The notes: generated by a model from the letters alone, not told the origin. 45,230 bases of DNA from JBNKWA01 sp050299555 (GCA_050299555.1 JBNKWA010000049.1:1-45230); one strand, 5' to 3'; counted from the stretch's first letter, positions 25,220-34,208 are shown. Translations and numbers: made by a program.

Positions 25220-25407
25220 GTCATGCCGCCTTATCGACACCTCGCTGCGTCGCGTCAATTCATGACGCACTGCAGCACGGTAAAGTTCCAGCACATTTCT
25301 TGTTGTGCCGAATTTTAAGTCAAAATTTGCACAGCTGCTGACCCAACTTTGGCCAGAATGCCTGCTTTTTGGAAGGTAGCGGCGCCAAAGGCCCGGTCGC
25401 CCGGGAA
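25220..25407 (-). promoter_or_regulatory. Promoter region of the nas structural operon
   Basis: This stretch between nasS and the leader hairpins should hold the promoter. Visible symmetric elements are GCACA-N8-TGTGC (25291-25308), which resembles an activator site such as an NtrC box without matching it exactly, and GCGTCA-N5-TGACGC (25252-25268). On the minus strand, TTGACT at 25322-25317 could be a -35 element, with a weak -10. No exact GG-N10-GC sigma-54 promoter was found. The start point cannot be fixed by eye. Confidence 0.4.
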
Positions 25408-26463
25408 TTAACCTTTCGAATCGTCCGCTGCGCCGAGCTCGGCCAGGGCCTGCGCATAGAGGTCCGGCCGAAAGCACTCGGCCGCCAGGCCGCGGCTCTG
25501 TTCCACCGTCAGGCCCCAGCCGGCCGCAGCCTCGCCGGCGATCCACAGCGCCTCGGCGCGTCTCGGCCGGCTGACATCGTCGCGCCCCAGCGCGATCAGC
25601 CGCGGGTGGCTTATGGTGCGACCGTTGCCGTCGGCAAACAGCGTTCCGCGCAGGGCCGGCTCCAAAAGCTCGGCCGCAATGTCGAGATAGCGCGGACTGG
25701 AAAGGATCTCGGCAAGGGTGCCGCGGGCGTCCGGGTCGGCAACCCAGCGCGCCGCACGGTAGAGGCCGCGCAGCAACGCTCGCAAGGTATCAGGCTGCGC
25801 CTCGGCCCAGTCCTCGCGTACCCCCAGCACCTTTTCCGGTGCCGTCTCGCCCATGTCGGCACCAGCCAGCAGGATCACGGCATCACCGCGCTCGACCGCC
25901 AGCGTACCCCAAGGCTCACCCACCATGAACACATCGACCTCGCCCGCACGCAGCACATCCGGCAGTACCGGCGGCGGCGCGATGGTCAGGCTGATCCGAT
26001 CCTGTGGCACCCGTGCCTCGCGCAGAAACCGCTGCAGCTGCAAAAGGTGCATGCTGTGCGGGAACGGCACGCCGCATTTCAGCCGCCGGCCAAGCACAAC
26101 GGCCCGAAAGGCGGCGCCCAGGGACGCGGCGTCCCCCAGTATCGCACCGCGCTCGAAAAGCTCGGCCGCAACCTCAGGTGTGGCTGTCAACGTGTTGCCA
26201 TTGCGGCCAAGTACGAAGGGGGCGCAAACCTTGCCCGGCATCGGCGCCAGCCCGGCCGACATCCAGATCGGCATCGGCGACAGCATGTGCGCCACCGGAT
26301 ATGCGCCGAGCCCGACCTTGTCGCGGATACTCGACCAACTCGCCTCGCGCCGCAGGTCCAGCGCTATGCCCTCCTCGGCGGCGAAGCCCATCTCCAACGC
26401 CGCAATCAGCACCGCGGCATCGGTCAGCCGCACAAAGCCGCTGGTCACTGCGGCAGCCTTCAC
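25408..26463 (-). CDS. nasS: NasS, cytoplasmic nitrate/nitrite sensor
   Basis: The protein has 351 residues and the NrtA/CmpA fold but no signal peptide, as expected for the cytoplasmic sensor NasS. Matching segments are SGFVRLTDAAVLIAALEMGF, VAHMLSPMPIWMSAGL, IAPPPVLPDVLRAGEVDVFM and VGEPWGTLAVERGD. NasS holds the antiterminator NasT inactive until nitrate or nitrite binds. The start is GTG 26463, which overlaps the nasT stop (GTGA), so the two are translated together. The gene is followed by the leader with the NasT target hairpins. Confidence 0.93.
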   Translation of the reverse strand: MKAAAVTSGFVRLTDAAVLIAALEMGFAAEEGIALDLRREASWSSIRDKVGLGAYPVAHMLSPMPIWMSAGLAPMPGKVCAPFVLGRNGNTLTATPEVAAELFERGAILGDAASLGAAFRAVVLGRRLKCGVPFPHSMHLLQLQRFLREARVPQDRISLTIAPPPVLPDVLRAGEVDVFMVGEPWGTLAVERGDAVILLAGADMGETAPEKVLGVREDWAEAQPDTLRALLRGLYRAARWVADPDARGTLAEILSSPRYLDIAAELLEPALRGTLFADGNGRTISHPRLIALGRDDVSRPRRAEALWIAGEAAAGWGLTVEQSRGLAAECFRPDLYAQALAELGAADDSKG

Positions 26464-27074
26464 GACAACAGCCCCGCGCTGTTGACGAGCGCCTCGGCGA
26501 CATCGGCCAGACGGCGGTTCTGGTCCATCGCCGCCTTGCGCAGCAGCGCATAGGCCTCGGCCTCGCTCAAGCCCCGCAGCTTCATCAGAATGCCCTTGGC
26601 GCGGTCGATGGTCTTGCGCTCTTCCAGCGCCGCCTTGGTGGCGGCCAGTTCGGCCTTCAGCCGCGCAAAGGCATGAAAACGCGCGATGGCCACTTCCAGC
26701 ACCGGGGTGACCCGGTCCTTGCGCAGCCCGTCCACCACATAGGCGCTCACCCCGGCATCGAGCGCTGCCAGCATCATCGCCCGGTCGGACTGATCGACAA
26801 AAAGCGCCACCGGCCGCTCACCCGGGCCGGCCGCTGCGGTAATCTCGGCCAGCATGTCACGGCCGGGGTTCTCAAGCCCGATCAGGACGATGTCAGGGGC
26901 AATTTCGCGCAGCCGCGCCGTCAGGCCGCTGAGCGCGCCCAACACGGTTACCCGGTGCTGGCCGGCCTCCATAAGGCCCTCGACGATCATTTCAGCGCGG
27001 CCGGCCTGCGCCTCCACGACAACAATGTGCAACTCTGGCGCTTGTTCTGATTGCACCGTCGATCCAGCCCGCAT
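26460..27074 (-). CDS. nasT: NasT, ANTAR-domain transcription antiterminator
   Basis: The protein has 204 residues: a receiver-like domain (about 15-130), a coiled-coil linker (RLKAELAATKAALEERKTID) and a C-terminal ANTAR RNA-binding domain with AKGILMKLRGLSEAEAYALL and RRLADVAEALV. In standard receivers an Asp sits where this protein has Gly66 (PDIVLIGLENP), and the N-terminal acidic pair is reduced to VEAQ, so phosphorylation looks impossible. This agrees with control by NasS binding. NasT should bind the hairpins at 25178-25219 and let RNA polymerase read through into nrtA. The ATG at 27074 has a weak ribosome site. The 144 bases upstream carry its promoter, with no gene seen. Confidence 0.93.
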   Translation of the reverse strand: MRAGSTVQSEQAPELHIVVVEAQAGRAEMIVEGLMEAGQHRVTVLGALSGLTARLREIAPDIVLIGLENPGRDMLAEITAAAGPGERPVALFVDQSDRAMMLAALDAGVSAYVVDGLRKDRVTPVLEVAIARFHAFARLKAELAATKAALEERKTIDRAKGILMKLRGLSEAEAYALLRKAAMDQNRRLADVAEALVNSAGLLS

Positions 27075-27218
27075 TCACTCTCATTGCTATGCTGCGCCGC
27101 AACAATTGCGCAAGCGACCCACTCGGCTCGCACGCCCGAATCCCGTCTCTGCCCGGATTTTGGACGGCCCCTGCAAAAATGACGCAAAAGCGATCAGATT
27201 GGCTCGGCCGATGTCCGT

Positions 27219-28517
27219 TCAGGCCCCGGTCACCCGCCAGATCACGTTGCCCACGTCATCGGCCACCAGCAGGCAGCCACCGGGACCGAGGGCGACGCCC
27301 ACCGGCCGGCCATAGGACACCTTCTCGTCCGGCGCCAGAAAGCCGGTCAGTATGTCCCGCGGCGGTCCCGACGGTCGGCCGTCCTTGAACGGCACGAAGA
27401 TCACCTTGTAGCCGCTCAGGTTGGAGCGGTTCCAGGATCCGTGCTGGCCGATGGCCATGCCGTCGGTAAATCCCGGCAGCGTGCCGGCCGGTACCCAGCA
27501 CAGGCCCAGGGACGCGGTATGTCCGCCGAGCGCGTAGTCGGGCTGCCGCGCCTTGGCCACCATCGCCGGGTCCTGCGGCACCCGATCGTCCACCGTCTGA
27601 CCCCAATAGCAATAGGGCCAGCCATAGAACCCCCCATCCACCACCGAGGTCAGGTAGTCGGGCGGCGTTTCGTCGCCAAGGCCATCGCGCTCGTTCACCA
27701 CCGTCCAAAGGGCACCGCTGCCCGGCTCCCAGGCCAGGCCGACGGGATTGCGCAGGCCCGAGGCGAAGACCCGGCAGGCGCCGGTCTCCAGGTCGAGCTC
27801 GTGGATCGCCGCCCTGCCCTCCTCGACCTCCATGCCTTCGTCGGCAATGTTGGTGGCGGACCCGACGCCGGCATAGATCTTCTTGCCATCGGGACTTGCC
27901 AGCAGGCTGCGGGTCCAGTGCCCGCCGGGCTTGAAATCGGCCAGCCGTCGGCCCGGTCCGGTCAGCCGCGTCGCCCCTTCCTCATAGTCGAAGGCGACGA
28001 TGCCGTCGGTATTGCCCACGTAGAAGGTGTCGCCCACCAGCGCCATACCAAAGGGCTGCCGCTGCTTGTCGATGAAGACCTCGCGGGTCTCGGCAACGCC
28101 GTCGCCATCACTGTCGCGCCAAAGAGTGATTCGGTTGGCACTGACGCCGACCGCCGCCGCCCGCTTCATCGTGGCGTAGATGGCATAGTCGAAGGCACTG
28201 CGGATCGGCCCCGCCTCCTGCAGGGCCTCGGCAACCAGGACGTCGCCGTTCGGCAGGTGATGGATCCAGCGCGGATGCAACAGATCGGTGGCGAAGGCGT
28301 TGACCTTCAGGCCCGGCGCCGCCGCCGGCGCCCGACCCGGCTCCCAGCCGCGCGCAGTCGGCATCTTCAGCGTCGGAACGCCCTGGGCCCTGGCCTCGGG
28401 AATCGACGGCGCCGACCCCACCGCCGGCGTGCCGGTATCCGGTCCCCAGCGCCGCATAAGGATCACTGCGGCGCCGACCATGGCGACACCCCGGGCAAAA
28501 ACGTCTGCGAATCCCAC
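27219..28517 (-). CDS. PQQ-dependent sugar dehydrogenase / sorbosone dehydrogenase family protein
   Basis: From GTG 28517 the protein has 432 residues. The N-terminus has a short hydrophobic anchor or signal (DVFARGVAMVGAAVILMRRW), so it is exported or membrane-attached. The six-bladed propeller family is shown by WIHHLPNGDVLVAEA, SDGDGVAETREVF, GLRNPVGLAWEPGSGALWTVVNE and a late GHTASLGLCWVPAG ... HGSWNRSNLSGYKV. Relatives oxidise sugars or aldehydes with PQQ, though many members are uncharacterised. The GTG is chosen because GGAGG lies six bases upstream; the open frame continuing leftward through urtA antisense is a high-GC artefact. No PQQ synthesis genes are in the window. Confidence 0.85.
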   Translation of the reverse strand: MGFADVFARGVAMVGAAVILMRRWGPDTGTPAVGSAPSIPEARAQGVPTLKMPTARGWEPGRAPAAAPGLKVNAFATDLLHPRWIHHLPNGDVLVAEALQEAGPIRSAFDYAIYATMKRAAAVGVSANRITLWRDSDGDGVAETREVFIDKQRQPFGMALVGDTFYVGNTDGIVAFDYEEGATRLTGPGRRLADFKPGGHWTRSLLASPDGKKIYAGVGSATNIADEGMEVEEGRAAIHELDLETGACRVFASGLRNPVGLAWEPGSGALWTVVNERDGLGDETPPDYLTSVVDGGFYGWPYCYWGQTVDDRVPQDPAMVAKARQPDYALGGHTASLGLCWVPAGTLPGFTDGMAIGQHGSWNRSNLSGYKVIFVPFKDGRPSGPPRDILTGFLAPDEKVSYGRPVGVALGPGGCLLVADDVGNVIWRVTGA

Positions 28518-28892
28518 TGAATTCCTCCATCGGTTCACGCCAGAATAGAACAAGGCGAGAGCGGCCACCACCCACCGGGCGCGCGGCTCGTACGCGCAAG
28601 GCGTCAAAATTTGCCCGGTGTGTAAGCAGATTTGCCACCACTGCATATGCAATAGGCAAACTATCGGCCTGCACCACCATGTCCGCCCAGACTTTAACCA
28701 CAGCCCTTGCCGCCGAACCACGAGGCACCTTTCATCGCCGCCGCCGGGACGAGTTCCCGCGACAGGGGTGTGCGGAGGCGCATGTGGCCAAGACCCACGA
28801 TCGCCGCACGGGATGTAACGACGGAGGCCCAGTTGGAGGGATGCGGAACCCCGTGTCTCACGCCGAACGTCCGGGCCGGGAAAGGACAGCCA
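28518..28892. promoter_or_regulatory. Divergent promoter region between PQQ dehydrogenase gene and urtA
   Basis: This 375-base gap has no credible gene. GTCAAAATTTGC (28603-28614) is identical in 12 bases to 25319-25330 upstream of the nas operon. ATTTGCC occurs at 28609 and again at 28630, 21 bases apart, about two helical turns. The palindrome TGCATATGCA (28642-28651) is enclosed by TTTGCC (28631-28636) and GGCAAA (28655-28660). These elements suggest a nitrogen-responsive promoter. The long stretch from 28661 to 28892 would be a urtA leader, in which I see no clear riboswitch. Confidence 0.45.
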
Positions 28893-30176
28893 ATGAACCG
28901 AATGAGAAGCCTCGTCACAGGCGTTGCCTGCGGACTGACGATGGCAAGCGCCGCGCTTGCCCAGGATGACACCATCAAGGTCGGGGTCCTGCACTCGCTG
29001 TCGGGAACGATGGCGATCTCCGAGACGACGCTGAAAGACACCATGCTGATGCTGATCGAGCAGCAGAACGCCAAGGGCGGCGTGCTCGGCAAGCAGCTCG
29101 AGGCCGTGGTGGTGGACCCGGCCTCGGACTGGCCGCTGTTCGCCGAGAAGGCGCGCGAGCTTCTGACCGTCTCCAATGTCGACGTCATGTTCGGCTGCTG
29201 GACCTCGGTCAGCCGCAAGTCGGTGCTGCCGGTGATCGAGGAACTGAACGGGCTTCTGTTCTATCCGGTTCAGTACGAGGGCGAGGAGTCGTCCAAGAAC
29301 GTGTTCTACACCGGCGCCGCCCCGAACCAGCAGGCGATCCCCGCCACCGACTATTTCCTCGAGGAACTGGGGGTGGAGAAGTTCGCGCTTCTGGGTACCG
29401 ACTACGTCTATCCGCGCACGACCAATAACATCCTGGAATCTTACCTGATCTCGAAGGGCATCCCGAAAGAGGACATCTTCGTCAACTACACGCCCTTCGG
29501 CCATTCCGACTGGTCCAAGATCGTCGCCGACGTGGTCGCGCTTGGCGCCGACGGCAAGAAAGTGGGCGTGATCTCCACCATCAACGGCGATGCCAATATC
29601 GGCTTCTACAAGGAGCTGGCGGCCGCCGGCGTCTCGGCCGATGACATTCCCGTCGTCGCCTTCTCGGTGGGCGAGGAAGAGCTTTCGGGCCTCGATACCT
29701 CGAACCTGGTTGGCCATCTTGCCGCCTGGAACTACTTCGAGAGCGCCGACACGCCCGAGAACGCCGCCTTCATCGAGGAGTGGCACACCTTCATCGGCGA
29801 CGACAGCCGCGTGACCAACGACCCGATGGAGGCGCACGTGATCGGCTTCAACATGTGGGTGCAGGCGGTCGAGAAGGCCGGCACCACAGATGTCGATGCG
29901 GTGCGCGAGGCGATGTACGGGCTCGAGGTGCCGAACCTGACCGGCGGCACTGCAACGATGCTGCCGAACCATCACCTGACCAAGCCGGTGCTGATCGGCG
30001 AGATCCGCGAGGACGGCCAGTTCGACATCATCAGCCAGACCGAGCCGGTGGCCGGCGACGCCTGGACCGACTTCCTGCCGGAATCCGCAGTTCTTGAGTC
30101 CGATTGGCCGGGCCTCGGCTGCGGCATGTACAACACCGAGACCAAGACCTGCGTGCAGATCGAGTCGAACTACTGA
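28893..30176 (+). CDS. urtA: Urea ABC transporter substrate-binding protein UrtA
   Basis: The protein has 427 residues with a signal peptide (MNRMRSLVTGVACGLTMASA, cleavage after ALA), so it is periplasmic. It is a type I binding protein of the branched-chain amino acid/urea family. UrtA-typical segments are VGVLHSLSGTMAISETTLKD, FGCWTSVSRKSVLPVIEE, LFYPVQYEGEESSKNVFYTG and SVGEEELSGLDTSNLVGHLA. It binds urea for UrtBCDE. ATG 28893 follows AAAGGA. It heads the five-gene urt cluster and is separated from urtB by 81 bases containing a strong hairpin. Confidence 0.95.
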   Translation: MNRMRSLVTGVACGLTMASAALAQDDTIKVGVLHSLSGTMAISETTLKDTMLMLIEQQNAKGGVLGKQLEAVVVDPASDWPLFAEKARELLTVSNVDVMFGCWTSVSRKSVLPVIEELNGLLFYPVQYEGEESSKNVFYTGAAPNQQAIPATDYFLEELGVEKFALLGTDYVYPRTTNNILESYLISKGIPKEDIFVNYTPFGHSDWSKIVADVVALGADGKKVGVISTINGDANIGFYKELAAAGVSADDIPVVAFSVGEEELSGLDTSNLVGHLAAWNYFESADTPENAAFIEEWHTFIGDDSRVTNDPMEAHVIGFNMWVQAVEKAGTTDVDAVREAMYGLEVPNLTGGTATMLPNHHLTKPVLIGEIREDGQFDIISQTEPVAGDAWTDFLPESAVLESDWPGLGCGMYNTETKTCVQIESNY

Positions 30177-30195
30177 CCATCCGCCAGGGACACGC

Positions 30196-30219
30196 CCGGG
30201 GGGCCACGCGGCCCCCCGG
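30196..30219 (+). promoter_or_regulatory. Perfect 10-bp hairpin between urtA and urtB
   Basis: CCGGGGGGCC (30196-30205) and GGCCCCCCGG (30210-30219) flank an ACGC tetraloop. The stem is perfect and has no U-tract. It should stabilise the urtA message or cause partial attenuation, giving more binding protein than permease. The effect is inferred from its position. Confidence 0.6.
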
Positions 30220-30257
30220 TGATCCACGCCCGCGCAATCCTCAAGGTTCGGACCCCG

Positions 30258-32231
30258 ATGCACCGGCTCATCCTTTCACTGCTGGTCACGCTCCTGCTTG
30301 CCGGCCATGCCAGCCTCGCCCAGGAAACGGCGCAGGAGACTGGTGTGGCCACCGGCGCGGCGGCGATCCTGCAGGACAACCGCGACATGGTGGCCAAGCC
30401 GTCGCGCAACACCATCGGGCCGGTGATCGACGCGCTGGCCAGCTCTGGCGACCCGGCGGCGGTGGAGATCCTGACCGCCTGGGCAAACAAGGGCCTGGGC
30501 CTGCGCAAGGACGATGGCGCATTCTTCCTGATCGAGCGCACCGATGACGGCTGGGCCCTGCGCAACCTCGACGGCAGCGATGCCGGCACGGCCGAGAAAT
30601 CCGCGATCACCGAGCTCAAGCCCAATGCCGGCGTGCGCGGCGTGATCGCCACGGCGCTGGTTCGGTTCCAGCTTTCCGATCCCGACCGTTCGCATCGGGT
30701 GGCGGCGCTGACCTCGATCGCCCGTGACCCAGAGGCGGAGCATCTTGAACCACTCCGTGCCTCGATCGCCGACGAGCCCGACCCCACGTTGAAGGCGGAG
30801 AAGGAGCGGCTGGAGCGGCTCCTGACGCTGCGCTACGACGAGGACAGCGCCGCCCGCGTCGCCGCCATCGAAAGCTTCCGGGGCGATTTCGGCCTCGACC
30901 TGCGCGGCGCGCTGAACCCGCTCGTCGCCACCTCGCGCCGGGCGGTCGCCGGCGACCCGCCCGAGGGCTGGAACATCGCCCGCGAGCTGCGCCCCGGCCG
31001 CGCGATCACCGAGGCCGAAGCCTACACGATGCTCGTGGACGCCGATCTCGCGCCCGCCCGCCTCGGCCCGGACGCCCAGCGCAACGCCCTTCTGGCCAAT
31101 CTCGCCGATGGCGCCGTCGCCGGCGTGCCGGTGGCCGAGCTCGGCAGCCAGGCGGCCCGCGACCGGGCCTACACCGCGCTCGAGGACGCCGGGCTGGTGG
31201 AACCGGCCGCCACCGAGGCCGAGGTCGAGGCACTCCTTGCCCAACACCGCTTCTTCGAGGTCTATGCCGAACCCGACCCGGCCGTGACCACCGCGGCCGT
31301 CGCGGTACTGACCCGGATCCAGCGCACGGTCGGCACCATGGAGGCGGCCGATCTGGCGCTCGACGCGCTGTCGCTGGCCTCGATCTACTTCCTCGCCGCC
31401 ATCGGCCTGGCGATCACCTTCGGCGTCATGGGGGTGATCAACATGGCCCATGGCGAGTTCATCATGATGGGTGCCTATACCGGCTACGTGGTGCAGCAGT
31501 ACATCCCCGACTACACCGTCTCGATCATCGTCGCGCTGCCGCTGGCCTTCGCCGTCACCTTCGGTGCCGGGGTTGCCATGGAACGGCTGGTGATCCGCTG
31601 GCTGTATCACCGGCCGCTCGAAACGCTGCTGGCCACCTTCGGCATCTCGATCGCGCTGCAGCAGATCGCCAAGAACATCTTCGGCACCCAGGCGCGGCCC
31701 CTGACCTCGCCCGCCTGGCTGGACGGCGCGCTGACCGTCAACGACGTCATCTCGATCAGCTACATCCGCATCGCGATCTTCGGCCTGGCGCTGATCTTCC
31801 TCTTTGTGCTCCTCTTCATCCTGCGTCGCACCCGCCTGGGGCTGGAGGTGCGCGCCGTCACCCAGAACCCGCGCATGGCGGCCTCGATGGGGATCAATCC
31901 CGACCGCATCAACATGCTGACCTTCGGGCTCGGGTCGGGCATCGCCGGCATCGCCGGCGTCGCCATCGGGCTCTACGCCAAGGTCACCTCCGAGCTTGGC
32001 AGCGACTATATCGTGCAGAGCTTCATGACAGTGGTCGTGGGTGGGGTCGGCAACATCTGGGGCACGCTGGCAGGAGCGGCCATGATCGGCACGTTCCAGA
32101 AGGGGATCGAGTGGCTGAACCCATCCAACACGCTGGCCGCACAGACGTACATGATCCTCTTCATCATCCTGTTCATCCAGTTCCGGCCGCGGGGGATCAT
32201 CGCCCTCAAGGGCCGCGCCGCGGGGGACTGA
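30258..32231 (+). CDS. urtB: Urea ABC transporter permease UrtB
   Basis: The protein has 657 residues. A signal peptide (MHRLILSLLVTLLLAGHASLA) is followed by an exported region of about 330 residues rich in Ala, Glu and Arg, then a LivH-type permease with ASIYFLAAIGLAITFGVMGV, MAHGEFIMMGAYTGY and EVRAVTQNPRMAASMGINPD. The permease domain forms one half of the urea channel. The exported N-terminal region is a regular feature of UrtB, but its function is not known to me; here it is on the long side. ATG 30258 is selected because the signal peptide begins there. The next gene, urtC, starts one base after the stop. Confidence 0.94.
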   Translation: MHRLILSLLVTLLLAGHASLAQETAQETGVATGAAAILQDNRDMVAKPSRNTIGPVIDALASSGDPAAVEILTAWANKGLGLRKDDGAFFLIERTDDGWALRNLDGSDAGTAEKSAITELKPNAGVRGVIATALVRFQLSDPDRSHRVAALTSIARDPEAEHLEPLRASIADEPDPTLKAEKERLERLLTLRYDEDSAARVAAIESFRGDFGLDLRGALNPLVATSRRAVAGDPPEGWNIARELRPGRAITEAEAYTMLVDADLAPARLGPDAQRNALLANLADGAVAGVPVAELGSQAARDRAYTALEDAGLVEPAATEAEVEALLAQHRFFEVYAEPDPAVTTAAVAVLTRIQRTVGTMEAADLALDALSLASIYFLAAIGLAITFGVMGVINMAHGEFIMMGAYTGYVVQQYIPDYTVSIIVALPLAFAVTFGAGVAMERLVIRWLYHRPLETLLATFGISIALQQIAKNIFGTQARPLTSPAWLDGALTVNDVISISYIRIAIFGLALIFLFVLLFILRRTRLGLEVRAVTQNPRMAASMGINPDRINMLTFGLGSGIAGIAGVAIGLYAKVTSELGSDYIVQSFMTVVVGGVGNIWGTLAGAAMIGTFQKGIEWLNPSNTLAAQTYMILFIILFIQFRPRGIIALKGRAAGD

Positions 32232-32232
32232 G

Positions 32233-33465
32233 ATGCGCCAGGGCTTTTTCTCCCGCAACCCGTCGGTGCTGGTGTTCATCGCGCTGCTGGCGCTCTTCAC
32301 CCTCGCCGTGACGCTGATGTCGCCGGCCTATGGCGGCGAGATGATCTCGACCTCGTTCGTCAAAACGCTGGGCAAGACCTTGTGCCTCTGCCTGGTGGCC
32401 CTCGCCATGGACCTGATCTGGGGTTTCGCCGGGATTCTCTCGCTGGGCCATATGGGGTTCTTCGCTCTCGGCGGCTACATGATCGGCATGTGGCTGATGT
32501 ATGCCCGCACCGAGGAGATCGTCATCGGCGCCCTTGGCGCGGGCGAGCTGCCGGCGACGCCCGAGGAGGTGCGCCAGGGCATCGCCACGCAGATCATCGG
32601 CGTCGTCGGCGGGTCCGAATTCCCGCCCATCTGGGCCTTCGCGCATTCGCTGCCGCTGCAACTCTTGCTGGTCGTGGCCGTGCCGGGGCTGGTGGCACTG
32701 GTCTTCGGCTGGCTTGCCTTTCGCAGCCGAGTCACCGGCGTCTATCTGTCGATCCTCACCCAGGCCATGACGCTGGCGCTGGCGCTTTACCTGTTCCAGA
32801 ACGACAGCGGGCTGAGGGGCAACAACGGTCTTTCGGGGCTTCAGAACATCCCCGGCCTGGGCGGCACATCGCAGGCGCATCTGTCGATCTGGTTTCTGTG
32901 GGCCTCTGCCCTTGCCCTCGGGATCGGCTATCTCGGCGTCAGTTGGCTGGTCTCGGGCAAGTTCGGCTCGGTCATCCGCGCCATCCGCGACGACGAACAG
33001 CGGGTGCGCTTCCTCGGCTACCCGGTTGAGGTCTACAAGCTCTTCCTCTTCACCCTGACCGCAGTGATCGCCGCCATCGCCGGCGCGCTCTACTATCCGC
33101 AGGCCGGCATCATCAACCCGGCCGAGCTTGCGCCCATCGCCTCCATCTATCTTGCGGTCTGGGTCGCCATCGGCGGTCGCGGCCGCCTCTACGGCGCGGT
33201 GATCGGCGCGGCCTTCGTGTCGCTCTTGTCGTCGTGGTTCACCGGCGGCCGGGCGCCCGACCTCAATCTCGGGTTCTACACGGTGAAATGGGTCGACTGG
33301 TGGCTGGTGCTCCTGGGCCTGTCCTTCGTGCTGGTGACACTCTTCGCGCCCAAAGGCATCGGCGGACTGGTGGATCTCTGGACCGAGCGCCGCGCACCCG
33401 ACCGCCACGGCGCCGATCTCGGCCCCGACCAGGGCAGCTTCCGCGAGCGCGAGGCGGTGGAATGA
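32233..33465 (+). CDS. urtC: Urea ABC transporter permease UrtC
   Basis: The protein has 410 residues and is the LivM-type permease partner of UrtB. Conserved stretches are LGKTLCLCLVALAMDLIWGF, GILSLGHMGFFALGGYMIGM, LRGNNGLSGLQNIPGLG and the ATPase-contact loop SVIRAIRDDEQRVRFLGYPV. About nine to ten membrane segments are visible. The gene starts one base after the urtB stop, and its own stop overlaps the urtD start (ATGA), which shows translational coupling. Confidence 0.95.
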   Translation: MRQGFFSRNPSVLVFIALLALFTLAVTLMSPAYGGEMISTSFVKTLGKTLCLCLVALAMDLIWGFAGILSLGHMGFFALGGYMIGMWLMYARTEEIVIGALGAGELPATPEEVRQGIATQIIGVVGGSEFPPIWAFAHSLPLQLLLVVAVPGLVALVFGWLAFRSRVTGVYLSILTQAMTLALALYLFQNDSGLRGNNGLSGLQNIPGLGGTSQAHLSIWFLWASALALGIGYLGVSWLVSGKFGSVIRAIRDDEQRVRFLGYPVEVYKLFLFTLTAVIAAIAGALYYPQAGIINPAELAPIASIYLAVWVAIGGRGRLYGAVIGAAFVSLLSSWFTGGRAPDLNLGFYTVKWVDWWLVLLGLSFVLVTLFAPKGIGGLVDLWTERRAPDRHGADLGPDQGSFREREAVE

Positions 33466-34208
33466 CCGGCGCCCTTCTCGAGGTTTCGGGCGTCTCCGTC
33501 ACCTTCGACGGCTTCCGCGCCATCAACAACCTCAGCTTCTCCATCGGGCCGGCGGAGCTGCGCGCGATCATCGGCCCCAATGGCGCCGGCAAGACCACCT
33601 TCATGGACATCGTCACCGGCAAGACCCGGCCGGACACCGGCGCGGTGCTGTTCGGCGAACGCTCGGCCTCGCTTCTGAAGATGTCCGAGGCGCAGATTGC
33701 CCGCGCCGGCATCGGCCGCAAGTTCCAGCGTCCGACGGTGTTCGAGGACCAGACGGTGACCGAGAACCTGACCATGGCGCTGAAGGCTGCGCGCGGGCCG
33801 CTGGCGGTGCTCGGCTGGCGGGCCAGCGCCGCCGACCGTGACCGGGTTGGCGCCCTGGCCGAGGAGGTGGGGCTCGCCGACCAGTTGCTGCGCAAGTCGG
33901 GCGAGCTGTCCCACGGCCAGAAGCAGTGGCTGGAAATCGGCATGCTGCTGGCGCAGGAACCCCGGCTGCTCTTGGTGGACGAGCCGGCCGCCGGCATGAC
34001 ACTGGCCGAGCGCGAGCACACGACACGGCTGCTGGTCGACATGGCCAGGACCCGCGCCGTGGTGGTGGTGGAGCACGACATGGAGTTCGTCCGGCGGCTC
34101 GACTGCAAGGTGACGGTGCTGCACGAAGGCGCGGTGCTGGCCGAGGGAACCCTCGACCACGTGGTCAGGAACCCGCAGGTGATCGAAGTCTATCTGGGAC
34201 GCGGATGA
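33462..34208 (+). CDS. urtD: Urea ABC transporter ATP-binding protein UrtD
   Basis: The protein has 248 residues, a LivG-type ATPase. Walker A is GPNGAGKTT, the signature is LSHGQKQWLEIGMLL (with His at the second position, as is common in UrtD) and Walker B is LLLVDEPAAGMT; the switch His is in VVVEHDMEFV. It drives urea import with UrtE. ATG 33462 overlaps the urtC stop by four bases; the longer open frame upstream lies within urtC and is rejected. Confidence 0.95.
   Translation: MTGALLEVSGVSVTFDGFRAINNLSFSIGPAELRAIIGPNGAGKTTFMDIVTGKTRPDTGAVLFGERSASLLKMSEAQIARAGIGRKFQRPTVFEDQTVTENLTMALKAARGPLAVLGWRASAADRDRVGALAEEVGLADQLLRKSGELSHGQKQWLEIGMLLAQEPRLLLVDEPAAGMTLAEREHTTRLLVDMARTRAVVVVEHDMEFVRRLDCKVTVLHEGAVLAEGTLDHVVRNPQVIEVYLGRG

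Noticed and set aside
25270..25295. Possible sigma-54 promoter upstream of the nas leader
   Set aside because: The best GG...GC pair has an 11-base spacing instead of the required 10 and poor flanking matches.
27219..30263. Minus-strand open frame of about 1,000 codons running from the PQQ dehydrogenase through the antisense of urtA
   Set aside because: Only the part from 28517 downward has family motifs and a ribosome site; the rest is antisense to urtA and stays open because of high GC content.
30276..32300. Long minus-strand open frame opposite urtB
   Set aside because: It is a composition-driven shadow with many His, Asp and Gly residues; urtB on the other strand is clear.
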